Assembly: GCF_000821305.1 (NCBI RefSeq)
Contig: NZ_CCXK01000016.1
Location: 609,033 to 673,032, forward strand
Direction of reading: 5' to 3'
Origin: Clostridium culturomicium
GTDB taxonomy: Bacteria; Bacillota; Clostridia; Clostridiales; Clostridiaceae
DNA length: 64,000 nucleotides
The notes under the pieces were generated by a model. The model made no database searches. It saw nothing but the letters and a program-made list of their open reading frames with translations, and was not told where the DNA came from. The position numbers and the translations under genes are program-made. This document shows, piece after piece, positions 9,123 through 16,662 of the stretch. Every line of letters begins with the position of its first letter. Within the stretch, counting starts at the first letter, position 1.

Positions 9123-9305
9123 CAATATTGGCAGGTCTTCCGACTTAAACATCATTGTTTGCTTTCGCCTTCCCAAATAAAAATTCAGTGGCTTTTTTAA
9201 CTTTAGTAAAACTAGAAAGCATTCTCCGTTAATACGGCAGCAGGACTGTTCAGGATTCTAACCTAATTCCCATTTTCATGTATATAAAATATACAACCAA
9301 TATCC
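9123..9305 (-). ncRNA. Cobalamin (B12) riboswitch
   Basis: The minus strand reads, in order, GGGAATTAGGTTAGAATCCT, ACAGTCCTGCTGCCGTA, GCCACTGAA, GGGAAGGCG and AAGTCGGAAGACCTGCC. These match the conserved blocks of the cobalamin riboswitch, including the B12 box GCCACTG and the GGAAGACCTGCC 3' core. P1 can form between 9297-9304 and 9124-9131. It precedes cbiM and should shut off cobalt uptake and corrin synthesis when adenosylcobalamin is plentiful. Confidence 0.95.
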
Positions 9306-9307
9306 CA

Positions 9308-9335
9308 ATACTATATTTAATTGTTATTTTTTCAA
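9308..9335 (-). promoter_or_regulatory. Putative sigma-A promoter of the cobalamin operon
   Basis: TTGAAA (9330-9335) and TAGTAT (9308-9313) are separated by 16 bp on the minus strand just before the aptamer. The hexamers are imperfect, but the placement would start transcription at the first base pairs of the riboswitch. Confidence 0.4.
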
Positions 9336-9469
9336 CTCTATTTTTATCATAACATTTCAATAGTCCCTTTTCAATATTTTCTTAAAATTTAAAATAAACT
9401 TTCAAATATTTTTATCCAATTCTATACATCAATAAATATTAGTAAATTTCATTAATGCTAATTAAAGCA

Positions 9470-9922
9470 TTAAAAAATATTTTCAATAATATAAAGTTTC
9501 TTCATTTCTTCATTCAAAATAAGATACAGCTTTGAAGAATCAGAATTTCTTTTGATATAATATTTATACTCAACATTAAAATCAGGAATCACAGCCTCCG
9601 GTATATCTAAGCTATTAAGTACCTCCGCAACCTCTGCCTCCAGAACTATACTAGTCCCCTTATACCAGTCTATACACTGTTTAACCTTTTCAGCATATTT
9701 ATACCTGAATATATGAAATCTTTCTCCATCTCCTAGAAAACTAGATCCACTATCCTTTTCATATACCTGTTCATATCCACTCGGTAAACTTATATCCCAA
9801 TTCGCCTTGAATATTTCATCATACCCCTTTCCAATAAAGGTCACCTCTAAAACCCCTACAATTATTATAAATAGTACAATCACAGAAGCACTTAAAATTA
9901 AAACTATATTTCTTTTCAACAT
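9470..9922 (-). CDS. Hypothetical membrane-anchored protein
   Basis: I do not recognise a family for this 150-residue protein. A single hydrophobic segment (about residues 5-28) at the N-terminus suggests an uncleaved anchor or signal, followed by an extracytoplasmic domain with FLGDGERFHIFRY near residue 63. That phrase resembles GFHGDGHTFAKVEF in the lipoprotein at 10883-11392, so the two may be distant relatives. It is the last gene of a minus-strand patch of small envelope proteins. An imperfect hairpin around its stop codon may end transcription. The ribosome-binding site is weak. Confidence 0.6.
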   Translation of the reverse strand: MLKRNIVLILSASVIVLFIIIVGVLEVTFIGKGYDEIFKANWDISLPSGYEQVYEKDSGSSFLGDGERFHIFRYKYAEKVKQCIDWYKGTSIVLEAEVAEVLNSLDIPEAVIPDFNVEYKYYIKRNSDSSKLYLILNEEMKKLYIIENIF

Positions 9923-9940
9923 AACTACAAACCTATGACT

Positions 9941-10428
9941 CTATATAGTTAGATCATTATCATTTTTAATTTCAACAGCTTTTTTAAACACCTCTGCCAA
10001 GACAAAACACATTAAAGCTGATATTATTCCGATCATCATAAGTGGTGAGATAGCTCCATTTCCATTAGATAAAATTTGTATACCAGCAAATTTATTATCA
10101 CCATATCCTCTAATGCACTCATACACAGCATTTATTGTTAAAAATACACCCATAACCCTAAAGCGTTTCACATTTTTATAGATAAAAGGACTATTATTAG
10201 TACTATCAATTATCTGTATCAACATTATAATTACAACTAAATATCCAATGAAATATAACATATTCATAGCACCAACAACCAAGTGTACTGCTTCAAGTCC
10301 TCCATCATTCAATTTCACCATTATCTCACTATAAATTCCGAATGGAAGAGATATTAAAAAAATGATAATGCCAATGCAAAGAAATAAAGAATTATAATAA
10401 TACTGCTTTTTATTACTGTATTTCCCAT
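9941..10428 (-). pseudogene. DUF2975 membrane protein with a frameshift at the second codon
   Basis: An open frame from ATG 10321 gives a 126-residue membrane protein ending KNDNDLTI. The tail and helix pattern match the intact DUF2975 protein at 11945-12400, which ends EENDLTI. The same frame continues upstream without a stop through a plausible first helix (YYYNSLFLCIGIIIFLISLP). A well-placed AAGGAGATTTAAA-ATG at 10426-10428 is one base out of frame with it and would end after 24 codons. One added base in the GGGAAA run would rebuild a full-length protein. Either the gene is a recent pseudogene, the assembly has a one-base error, or a shortened protein starts at 10321. Confidence 0.6.
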
Positions 10429-10456
10429 TTTAAATCTCCTTTCTTACTTTAAACTC

Positions 10457-10846
10457 TTACTCTGATACTTCAGCATATAACTTACCACTTTCATCTTCAT
10501 TTATTAAAATAGTGACCTTATTTTCACTAAAGTTTTCCTTAAACTGCTGAGTTCTTAAAATTTCATTCCCGCCTTTGTCCTTAGCAGTTAACACAAATTC
10601 ACAGCCATCATATTTATCCATTTGGAAGCCAAATCTCTCTCCCTTTTTAACAGGGCTTTCATCAGCATACTGACCTCCGCCTGAGGAATTTCTTTGTTCT
10701 ATACCAAAGGAATAAATCTTTTGATTGGTATTGTTGATAATTATTAAATTTTCCTCTTCTGCTACAACATTAGACCTGTTGCTGCAGCCAATAACTACTA
10801 TAAGTAAAATTCCAAGTGCAATTACCATACTAAATTTCTTTTTCAT
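10457..10846 (-). CDS. Hypothetical lipoprotein
   Basis: This is a 129-residue secreted lipoprotein of unknown function. Its N-terminus is positively charged, with a hydrophobic stretch and the lipobox VIGC near residue 20. The mature part is polar, with no cofactor motif. The ATG at 10846 follows GGAGGTATTTATTG; an earlier in-frame TTG overlaps the spacer and is not needed. It sits with other small lipoproteins and DUF2975/XRE genes transcribed the same way. Confidence 0.65.
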   Translation of the reverse strand: MKKKFSMVIALGILLIVVIGCSNRSNVVAEEENLIIINNTNQKIYSFGIEQRNSSGGGQYADESPVKKGERFGFQMDKYDGCEFVLTAKDKGGNEILRTQQFKENFSENKVTILINEDESGKLYAEVSE

Positions 10847-10882
10847 CAATAAATACCTCCTACACGATTTATATTGCTTAAG

Positions 10883-11392
10883 CTACGTATCAAATTCAAC
10901 ATAATACAAAATATTTGTATCTGCATCATACATAGCTATTGTTAAATTAAAGGAAAAACGATTAAATAATTTTGTATCACTTGAAGCATCTATACTTTCA
11001 CTATGACGGTCAAAAAAATACCAATACCCGTTTTCAATTTTAGGAATTCCTAATTCTCCCGCAATATTATAACCATATGAAGTTCCATCTCTCATACCGC
11101 CATACATGAATAAATTAAGATTCTCACTTAATGGCAATTCACACCACTTTGAATTTTCTTTAAGCTCATTCAAAATAGTTTCTTTATCCTGAGCCAAAAA
11201 TTCAACCTTTGCAAATGTATGTCCATCTCCATGAAATCCACCATGTTCATCAACATAACTTATATTTTCAGGTTCTGGTATATTAATACCTATTTGTTCT
11301 TCAATATACTTTTCATCAGATGTAACTGAACATCCCAGCAAAGCGTATGCACTAATAATTACAACTATTGCTAAAGCAATTCTATTTTTCAT
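10883..11392 (-). CDS. Hypothetical lipoprotein
   Basis: The N-terminus MKNRIALAIVVIISAYALLGC is a lipoprotein signal with lipobox LLGC. The 169-residue product has no recognised domain. A longer frame opens at 11539 but runs through the neighbouring gene, and a ribosome-binding site (AGGTGAT) precedes the ATG at 11392, so the shorter start is used. The segment GGFHGDGHTFAKVEF resembles FLGDGERFHIFRY of the protein at 9470-9922. Both may sense or bind something at the membrane face, but that is a guess. Confidence 0.65.
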   Translation of the reverse strand: MKNRIALAIVVIISAYALLGCSVTSDEKYIEEQIGINIPEPENISYVDEHGGFHGDGHTFAKVEFLAQDKETILNELKENSKWCELPLSENLNLFMYGGMRDGTSYGYNIAGELGIPKIENGYWYFFDRHSESIDASSDTKLFNRFSFNLTIAMYDADTNILYYVEFDT

Positions 11393-11460
11393 CTTTATAT
11401 CACCTAAAATCCACAAATATTCTAATATTCTGTATATTATTCTTAAAAGAGAAAGCAGAT

Positions 11461-11670
11461 TTATATCTGCTTCCTTTTCATGCGTGACAATATAAGTGCA
11501 GCTCCCAATGTAATACCTGAGATTGCAATAAATAACCACATCATTGGTATTAAAAAGAAAGGCTCTACTAATGTTCCATCCTCAAGTACTTTTGATCCAA
11601 TAACATTAAAGGCTACTGCACATACAATTGCTAAACCAAGAAACACTCCGCTTGGTATATATTTTTTCAT
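11461..11670 (-). CDS. DUF3955-like small membrane protein
   Basis: This 69-residue protein has two transmembrane helices (about 7-25 and 40-60). The linker has the pattern IGSKVLEDGTLVEPFFLIP, which I associate with DUF3955, a family of small two-helix proteins of unknown role. AAGGAG precedes the ATG at good spacing. It lies between a lipoprotein gene and an XRE regulator, all minus strand. Confidence 0.65.
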   Translation of the reverse strand: MKKYIPSGVFLGLAIVCAVAFNVIGSKVLEDGTLVEPFFLIPMMWLFIAISGITLGAALILSRMKRKQI

Positions 11671-11723
11671 AACTATCTACTCCTTTATAAAATATTTTTA
11701 AACTTATTACAAATATTTAACTT

Positions 11724-11933
11724 CTATTCCGTATCTTTTCTATACTCCAAAATATCTCCTGGCTGACAGTCTAAAGCTTCACATATTGCTTCTAAGGTTG
11801 TAAACCTGATTGCCTTAGCCTTATTATTTTTTAAAATAGATAAGTTAGCCATGGTTATTCCTAGTCTGTCTGAGAGTTCAGTGGAGGACATTTTTCTTTT
11901 CGCCATCATTACATCCAAATTTACTACTATCAT
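11724..11933 (-). CDS. XRE-family helix-turn-helix regulator (YozG type)
   Basis: This 69-residue protein is a single Cro/C1-type DNA-binding domain: SSTELSDRLGITMANLSILKN forms the helix-turn-helix, followed by TTLEAICEALDCQPGDILEY. Such tiny XRE proteins are commonly found next to DUF2975 membrane proteins, as here (12 bp from the gene at 11945-12400). The pair probably forms an autoregulated unit in which the membrane protein controls the regulator, but the signal is unknown. AGGAGGAATTGAA precedes the ATG. Confidence 0.85.
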   Translation of the reverse strand: MIVVNLDVMMAKRKMSSTELSDRLGITMANLSILKNNKAKAIRFTTLEAICEALDCQPGDILEYRKDTE

Positions 11934-11944
11934 TTCAATTCCTC

Positions 11945-12400
11945 CTATATTGTCAGATCATTTTCTTCTTGGAGTTCAATACCACTTCCAATAAGTTCTC
12001 TAACTATTGAGGATATGATAAATACCATTAATGCACCCATCATCACAACTAAACAGACTAAATTTCTATAAATAAAAACTGTACCTACTAAGAAAATTAA
12101 GAAATCTGTGAGGGAACAAATGCTTATTATCTTTAATTCCTTCATACTGCTTTTATAAAATACATTTCCATCAAGTAATCTCTTACTTAACTTAACTACA
12201 GATATTCCTATAAATAAAAATGGTATTGCTGAAATGTAAAGAAAAATAATTACTTCAAGCTTATTAAATCTAACACCTGCTGCTAAGAAATTTAGAAAAT
12301 ACCAGTCCACAAGCTTAGGTAATAATACTGCTGCAATTATAACTAAACCCACACACATAATTGATAATCCATAAAGAAACACTTTAAAAATTTTTTTCAT
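11945..12400 (-). CDS. DUF2975 membrane protein
   Basis: This 151-residue protein has four predicted helices and the DUF2975 terminal motif EENDLTI. The frame can be extended to 12442, but GGAGGACTAAGG immediately precedes the ATG at 12400, giving the usual N-terminus MKKIFKVFLYGLS. It is the partner of the XRE regulator 12 bp downstream. A second, frameshifted copy lies at 9941-10428. Confidence 0.8.
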   Translation of the reverse strand: MKKIFKVFLYGLSIMCVGLVIIAAVLLPKLVDWYFLNFLAAGVRFNKLEVIIFLYISAIPFLFIGISVVKLSKRLLDGNVFYKSSMKELKIISICSLTDFLIFLVGTVFIYRNLVCLVVMMGALMVFIISSIVRELIGSGIELQEENDLTI

Positions 12401-12542
12401 CCTTAGTCCTCCTAAAATAAATGACTCCTGCCATACCTGCAAATAATATTTGAATTGTACTTAAAATAATAAATATACCTATTGGTAAGTAAACTCCCCC
12501 TAATACTTTTATAGAAATCAACAAACTCAAGAAAAAGAATAC
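12384..12542 (-). pseudogene. Remnant of a small membrane protein
   Basis: A 52-codon frame without a convincing start ends by overlapping the start of the DUF2975 gene. It encodes hydrophobic residues followed by a charged tail (YFRRTKDEKNF), like a real short membrane protein. In-frame TGA at 12543-12545 interrupts what may have been its N-terminus. The overlap with the next gene suggests it was once translationally coupled. No family is recognised. Confidence 0.35.
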
Positions 12543-12631
12543 TCACAATGCCGTTTTACTTCCGTAATATATTTCCTCTTATGCCAAAAACAAATCATAA
12601 CATCCTAAAACCCCCATACATATCTTTTCTT

Positions 12632-12668
12632 TCATGAGACTCCCAACATTTTAATCTTTAATTAAATT
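12632..12668 (-). repeat. Possible diverged copy of the AAAGATTTGG intergenic element
   Basis: The minus strand reads AATTAAAGATTAAAATGTTG and then GGGAGTCTCATG, aligning loosely with the copy at 35874-35953. This copy is less certain than the other four. Confidence 0.3.
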
Positions 12669-12838
12669 TTATCAAGAACAATAGTGTGTGTCAATATATT
12701 TTTATCGTAAAACGATAAAATATTGTTGTATATTAATATATTTTTATTCTAAAATAATATGTTGCCTCATGATTTATTTTGGAACCTTTACTCTCTAAAG
12801 TGTATATAATTAATTAAATTTATAAATTGGAGTATTTT

Positions 12839-12988
12839 ATGAGGAGTCCGCTTATTGACTTAATTGAAACTGAAAACCTCTTAATTAAAAATGCTTCTAT
12901 GAGCGAATGCAGTAAATTGCAAGATATATACTCATCTTGAACAACACGTACCGACCTAGAAAGATTGAATTTTAATGAGGACTACATT
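12839..12988 (+). pseudogene. N-terminal fragment of a GNAT-type acetyltransferase
   Basis: ATG at 12839 opens 33 codons reading MRSPLIDLIETENLLIKNAS and on to a TGA at 12938. Downstream in the same frame the coding sense continues (TTRTDLERLNFNEDY). The pattern of an N-terminal strand with ETENLLIKNA resembles the start of N-acetyltransferases. Only this fragment remains before the TetR gene begins, so it is an eroded gene. The rest of the 12.4-12.84 kb interval is AT-rich with no gene. Confidence 0.4.
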
Positions 12989-13082
12989 TATAATGTCAAA
13001 GATTATTTTTTTAATTTTTCTTGCTAATATAAATTTACTATGCTATTATAGATACCAACGGTATGTATGGAGGCGATTCTTT

Positions 13083-13730
13083 ATGGCAAGAAATAAATAT
13101 CCGGAGGAAACTATAAAATTAATTGTAGATCAATCACTAAAACTATTTATTGAAAAGGGATATGAAAATACATCAATTCAAGATATTATCAATAACTTAG
13201 GCGGCCTTTCAAAAGGAGCTATATATCACCACTTCAAATCTAAAGAAGAAATTTTTGAAGCTGTATGCAAAAAAATAGGTGATGATAACACTGTTTATTA
13301 TAGGAGTATTCGTGATAGCAAAGATCTATCTGGATATGAAAAGTTAAAGGTAATGGTGCAATCTGCATATTCAAATCCTAATAACGAAGCTGTTGTTGCA
13401 ATGACCTCTAAGATAGGTAGTGACCCTAAGTTTTTATTGGCTCAAATTACTGATATTTTTGAAGTTGTAGCACCACTCTATATTCAACCTGTTATTGAAG
13501 AAGGGATTATGGATGGTTCAATTCAAACTAAATATCCAAAGGAACTCTCTGAAGTTATTATTGTTCTAGTTAATATTTGGATAAATCCCATTATAGCTAA
13601 AACAACCCCAGAAGAAATGAAGCAAAAACTTGAATTCTTCAGTTGCCTTTTACAAGGAATAGGTCTAAATTTATTAGATCAAGAAACAATATCTCAATAC
13701 GTTGAGTATTGCAAAAATTACGTTAAATAA
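13083..13730 (+). CDS. TetR-family transcriptional regulator
   Basis: This 215-residue TetR repressor has its helix-turn-helix at about residues 25-50 (TSIQDIINNLGGLSKGAIYHHF, followed by KSKEEIFEAV), with an unrecognised ligand domain after it. The frame opens upstream at 12975, but GGAGGCGATTCTTT is spaced correctly for the ATG at 13083, which gives the typical MARNKYPEET start. It lies 75 bp before an MFS pump on the same strand, so it probably represses that pump in response to a drug-like ligand. Confidence 0.88.
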   Translation: MARNKYPEETIKLIVDQSLKLFIEKGYENTSIQDIINNLGGLSKGAIYHHFKSKEEIFEAVCKKIGDDNTVYYRSIRDSKDLSGYEKLKVMVQSAYSNPNNEAVVAMTSKIGSDPKFLLAQITDIFEVVAPLYIQPVIEEGIMDGSIQTKYPKELSEVIIVLVNIWINPIIAKTTPEEMKQKLEFFSCLLQGIGLNLLDQETISQYVEYCKNYVK

Positions 13731-13805
13731 AAATAGCTGTCCAATTATGGGCAGATTATTTTTAATATTATACATACCGTCAGTCTGTATTAAAGGAGTG
13801 TTAAT

Positions 13806-15054
13806 ATGAATGAACAAAAATTATTTACTAAAAATTTTATCCTTGTGGTAATAGGTCAAATTATATCCCTATTTGGTAATTCCATTCTCCGTTTTGCCTT
13901 GCCTCTTTATCTTCTACGAACAACTGGATCTGCAGCTTTATTTGGAATTGTTACTGCCTGTTCTTTTCTACCAATGATTTTTTTATCTTTAGTAGGAGGT
14001 GTACTAGCAGATAGATTTAACAAGCGAAATATTATGGTAATCCTGGATTTTATAACTGCCCTTGTTGTTATATTTTTATTACTTGCTTTAAACAAGCTTT
14101 CTATTGTTCCTCTGTTTATAATTATTTTAATGATTCTATATGGAATTAGTGGAATATATCACCCAACTGTACAAGCCAGCATTCCCTCATTAGTAAGCTC
14201 TAAAAAAATACTATCTGCCGGTGCAATAATAAATCAAATAGGTGCTTTATCTAATCTTTTAGGCCCTATTATTGGTGGTATGCTGTTTGGTACATTTGGT
14301 ATTATTCCAATTTTAACAATTAGTATTATTTGTTTTACGTTATCAGCTATTATGGAAATTTTTATTCACATACCATACAAAAAAAGAAATGATAATCAAA
14401 ATATGATTGCAATTGTAAAAAATGATTTATCTGAAAGCATAAATTATATGAAAAATGAAAAGCCGATTTTAATAAAAATCATTGTATTAATATCTCTCTT
14501 TAATCTAGTTTTAACTGCGATGATGATAGTTGGTATCCCTGTTCTAATTATTGATATACTTAATCTGAGTGACAGTCTTTTAGGTGTATCTCAAAGTATC
14601 CTTGCTTTAGGTGGACTTTGTGGTGGAATATTAACAGCAGTATTAGGTGAAAAACTCACACTACCTATTATTACTTTCAAGTATCTGCATTGGTATCATG
14701 GGAATACCGCTACTACTTAATGCTTCTAATATGATGAGTTATAGTATTATTACGGCTTGTTGCTTCTTAATAATGACTTTTTCAACTATATTTAGTGTCC
14801 AAATGATAGCAGCCGTTCAAACAGAAACACCTCAAAATCTAGTTGGTAAAATTATTGCTTGCATGATTGCATTTTCAATGTGTGCACAACCAATTGGACA
14901 AGCAATCTATGGATTTATATTTGATAAATTTCAAGATAGCATATGGATTATTTTACTTGGCTCAGCAATAACTTCAATTTTTATTGCAATAGCTTCAAAA
15001 AAAATTTTTAAGGACATAAAAATTGAGCATACTGCTACAGAAGCAACTCGATAA
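13806..15054 (+). pseudogene. MFS efflux transporter, frameshifted
   Basis: Two overlapping frames together encode one 12-helix major facilitator: residues 1-280 or so in the first, and the last third in the second from about 14650. The first begins FTKNFILVVIGQIISLFGNS and has the GGVLADRFNKR loop A motif near residue 60. The switch lies at an A5 run (14650-14654); removing one A joins the frames as GENSHYLLLLSSICIG. A +1 indel therefore splits the gene. It may be a true inactivation or a homopolymer error. AAAGGAGTGTTAAT precedes the ATG. The adjacent TetR gene is its likely regulator. Confidence 0.8.
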
Positions 15055-15081
15055 TTAAAAAATATTTATCCTCATAAAATA

Positions 15082-15128
15082 TCCCTTTATAAAAACAGTT
15101 ATCTTCTAAAACTGTTGATATAAAGGGA
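15082..15128. terminator. Bidirectional terminator hairpin
   Basis: TCCCTTTAT (15082-15090) pairs with ATAAAGGGA (15120-15128), with an inner AACAGT/ACTGTT helix. It lies between the convergent MFS and metallophosphoesterase genes. Confidence 0.65.
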
Positions 15129-15135
15129 CATTTAT

Positions 15136-15993
15136 TTACTCACTGCTTAAAGTAATAACCGAAATCTCTGGCTTATTAAACACCCTCGGTAAAAGTGGTT
15201 TTCCACCTAAGCCACGGTTTACAATAAGCTTACTATCTTTAATCTCATACTGTCCCTTACTATACTTTGGAAAGAATTTTCTTTCTGGTGAAAGCAATCC
15301 TCCAACGCCTGGGATTCTAATGAGTCCTCCATGAATATGACCAGACAAGGTTAAGTCTGCTCCCCACTTTGCATAGGTATCAAAATAAAGTGGATTATGT
15401 GCCAAAAGTATATTAAATTCTTTTTTGTCAGTATAGCCTAAGACTTTTTCAATATTCTTCTTTTGAAAATAAGTATCTTTTTTATAAACACTTTTTATTT
15501 CTTTATAATAGCAAAGATCACACCACACTCCATAAAGCCCTATAAAGCTTCCATCCTTTGTAAGTCTAATTTTCTCATTATCAAGGATTCTTACACCTCT
15601 ATTTTTCAGCTCTTTTATAAATTCTAATTTTTCCTCCCTTGAAAGTTTTGTTTCATTGTTCCCCTCAACAAAATACACTTTATACTTTTTAAGCTTTTCA
15701 GCCAAGTCTAAAAACACACAAAACTCTTCTTCAAAAGAATTTATCATATCACCTGTCATTACTACAATATCAGGTTTCTCTTTATCAATCACTTCAATTA
15801 ACCTTCTATTATCTTCTCCAAAGCTTTTCGAATGCAAATCTGATAACTGCAATATTTTATATCCATTAAAAGCCTTTGGTATCTTGGAAGATGAAACATC
15901 ATACTTAGAAACCTCTATATGGTTATTTCCATAATATAAACCTGCTCCAACTACAGTTGTTGCACCTACTATAGGTATTATTGTCCATATCAT
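15136..15993 (-). CDS. Membrane-anchored metallophosphoesterase (YkuE/YaeI type)
   Basis: This calcineurin-like phosphoesterase of 285 residues has an N-terminal anchor helix. Metal-ligand motifs are visible in order: SDLH near 53, TGDM near 80, EGNNE near 112, LAHNP near 198 and SGHIHGG near 216. The third motif is normally GNH(D/E), and here the His is Asn. The family hydrolyses phosphodiester or pyrophosphate bonds, often of lipid-linked substrates. The ribosome-binding site (AAGGAGG) lies unusually far, 16 bases, from the ATG and is part of a repeated intergenic element. Confidence 0.82.
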   Translation of the reverse strand: MIWTIIPIVGATTVVGAGLYYGNNHIEVSKYDVSSSKIPKAFNGYKILQLSDLHSKSFGEDNRRLIEVIDKEKPDIVVMTGDMINSFEEEFCVFLDLAEKLKKYKVYFVEGNNETKLSREEKLEFIKELKNRGVRILDNEKIRLTKDGSFIGLYGVWCDLCYYKEIKSVYKKDTYFQKKNIEKVLGYTDKKEFNILLAHNPLYFDTYAKWGADLTLSGHIHGGLIRIPGVGGLLSPERKFFPKYSKGQYEIKDSKLIVNRGLGGKPLLPRVFNKPEISVITLSSE

Positions 15994-16011
15994 CTTATTA
16001 CTTTCTCTACC

Positions 16012-16060
16012 TCCTTAAGTGAGTGTCCAGACATGACATTCCAAATCTTTGACTTAGTCA
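16012..16060 (-). repeat. Dispersed AAAGATTTGG element, copy A
   Basis: The minus strand reads AAAGATTTGGAATGTCA (16034-16050) and then a CTCACTTAAGGAGG tail that supplies the ribosome-binding site of the metallophosphoesterase gene. The same core and tail occur before asnA. Flanking TAAGTGAGTG and CACTCCTACTTA make an imperfect palindrome. Confidence 0.55.
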
Positions 16061-16176
16061 CTCCTACTTACTCTTTGATTACTCCTTCAAATAAAGTTAG
16101 AATGAATCTCCTTTTTTCATATACCTATTATACTGAAAATCCTAGAAATTATTGTTACAATTAAGTGAACATATAA

Positions 16177-16215
16177 AAGTTCCACTCCAACTCGTTGATT
16201 TTATCAATGGAACTT
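16177..16215. repeat. Hairpin AAGTTCCA...TGGAACTT with an inner stem
   Basis: AAGTTCCA (16177-16184) pairs with TGGAACTT (16208-16215), stacked on TTGAT-TTT-ATCAA (16195-16207) with a one-sided bulge. TGGA-ACT(T)ACTC phrases recur in the other copies of the dispersed element, so this may be its second half. It lies between the divergent metallophosphoesterase and sigma genes. The remainder of 15994-16334 is featureless. Confidence 0.45.
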
Positions 16216-16334
16216 ACTCTATTGAGTATTCCTCCTAATAAATACAAGAAGGAATCTTTATTACACCTACATAATTTTTATATTAGCCATAAAAATAGTA
16301 TTTTAAAACGTATATAAGAAGAGAGGTGAAGATA

Positions 16335-16662
16335 ATGACTAATACGGAATTTGAAGCTAGCATCAAATTAATTATAAGCAATAATAAAGATGGTCTAGAA
16401 TCCATTTATAAAGAATATATCACTTCAATTTATTCACTAGTGCTGTCTATTGTGAAAAATAAGGAAAATGCTGAAGATATTACTGCTGATGAATACCTTA
16501 CTTTCCAAGCTTAATATATCTGAAAGGGAAATAGTCATTCTTCACCTAGTAAATGACTTAACCTTCAAAGATATTAGTAAAATTCTAAATAGACCTCTCG
16601 GCTCAATAGCTTGGCAATATAACTCTGCCTTAAAAAAATTAAGGAGGTTCCAATATGAGTAA
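16335..16662 (+). pseudogene. ECF sigma factor with internal deletion and frameshift
   Basis: The first frame (from ATG 16335, GAGAGGTGAAG site) encodes sigma region 2.1-2.2 (SLVLSIVKNKENAEDIT) and then ends at 16512. A second frame, from about 16470, encodes region 4 (NISEREIVILHLVNDLTFKD and the helix-turn-helix after it). The middle of the protein (rest of region 2 and the linker, roughly 60-70 codons) is missing and the halves are out of frame. The gene therefore cannot make a working sigma factor. It overlaps the anti-sigma start by 8 bases, as in an intact sigma/anti-sigma operon. Confidence 0.85.
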
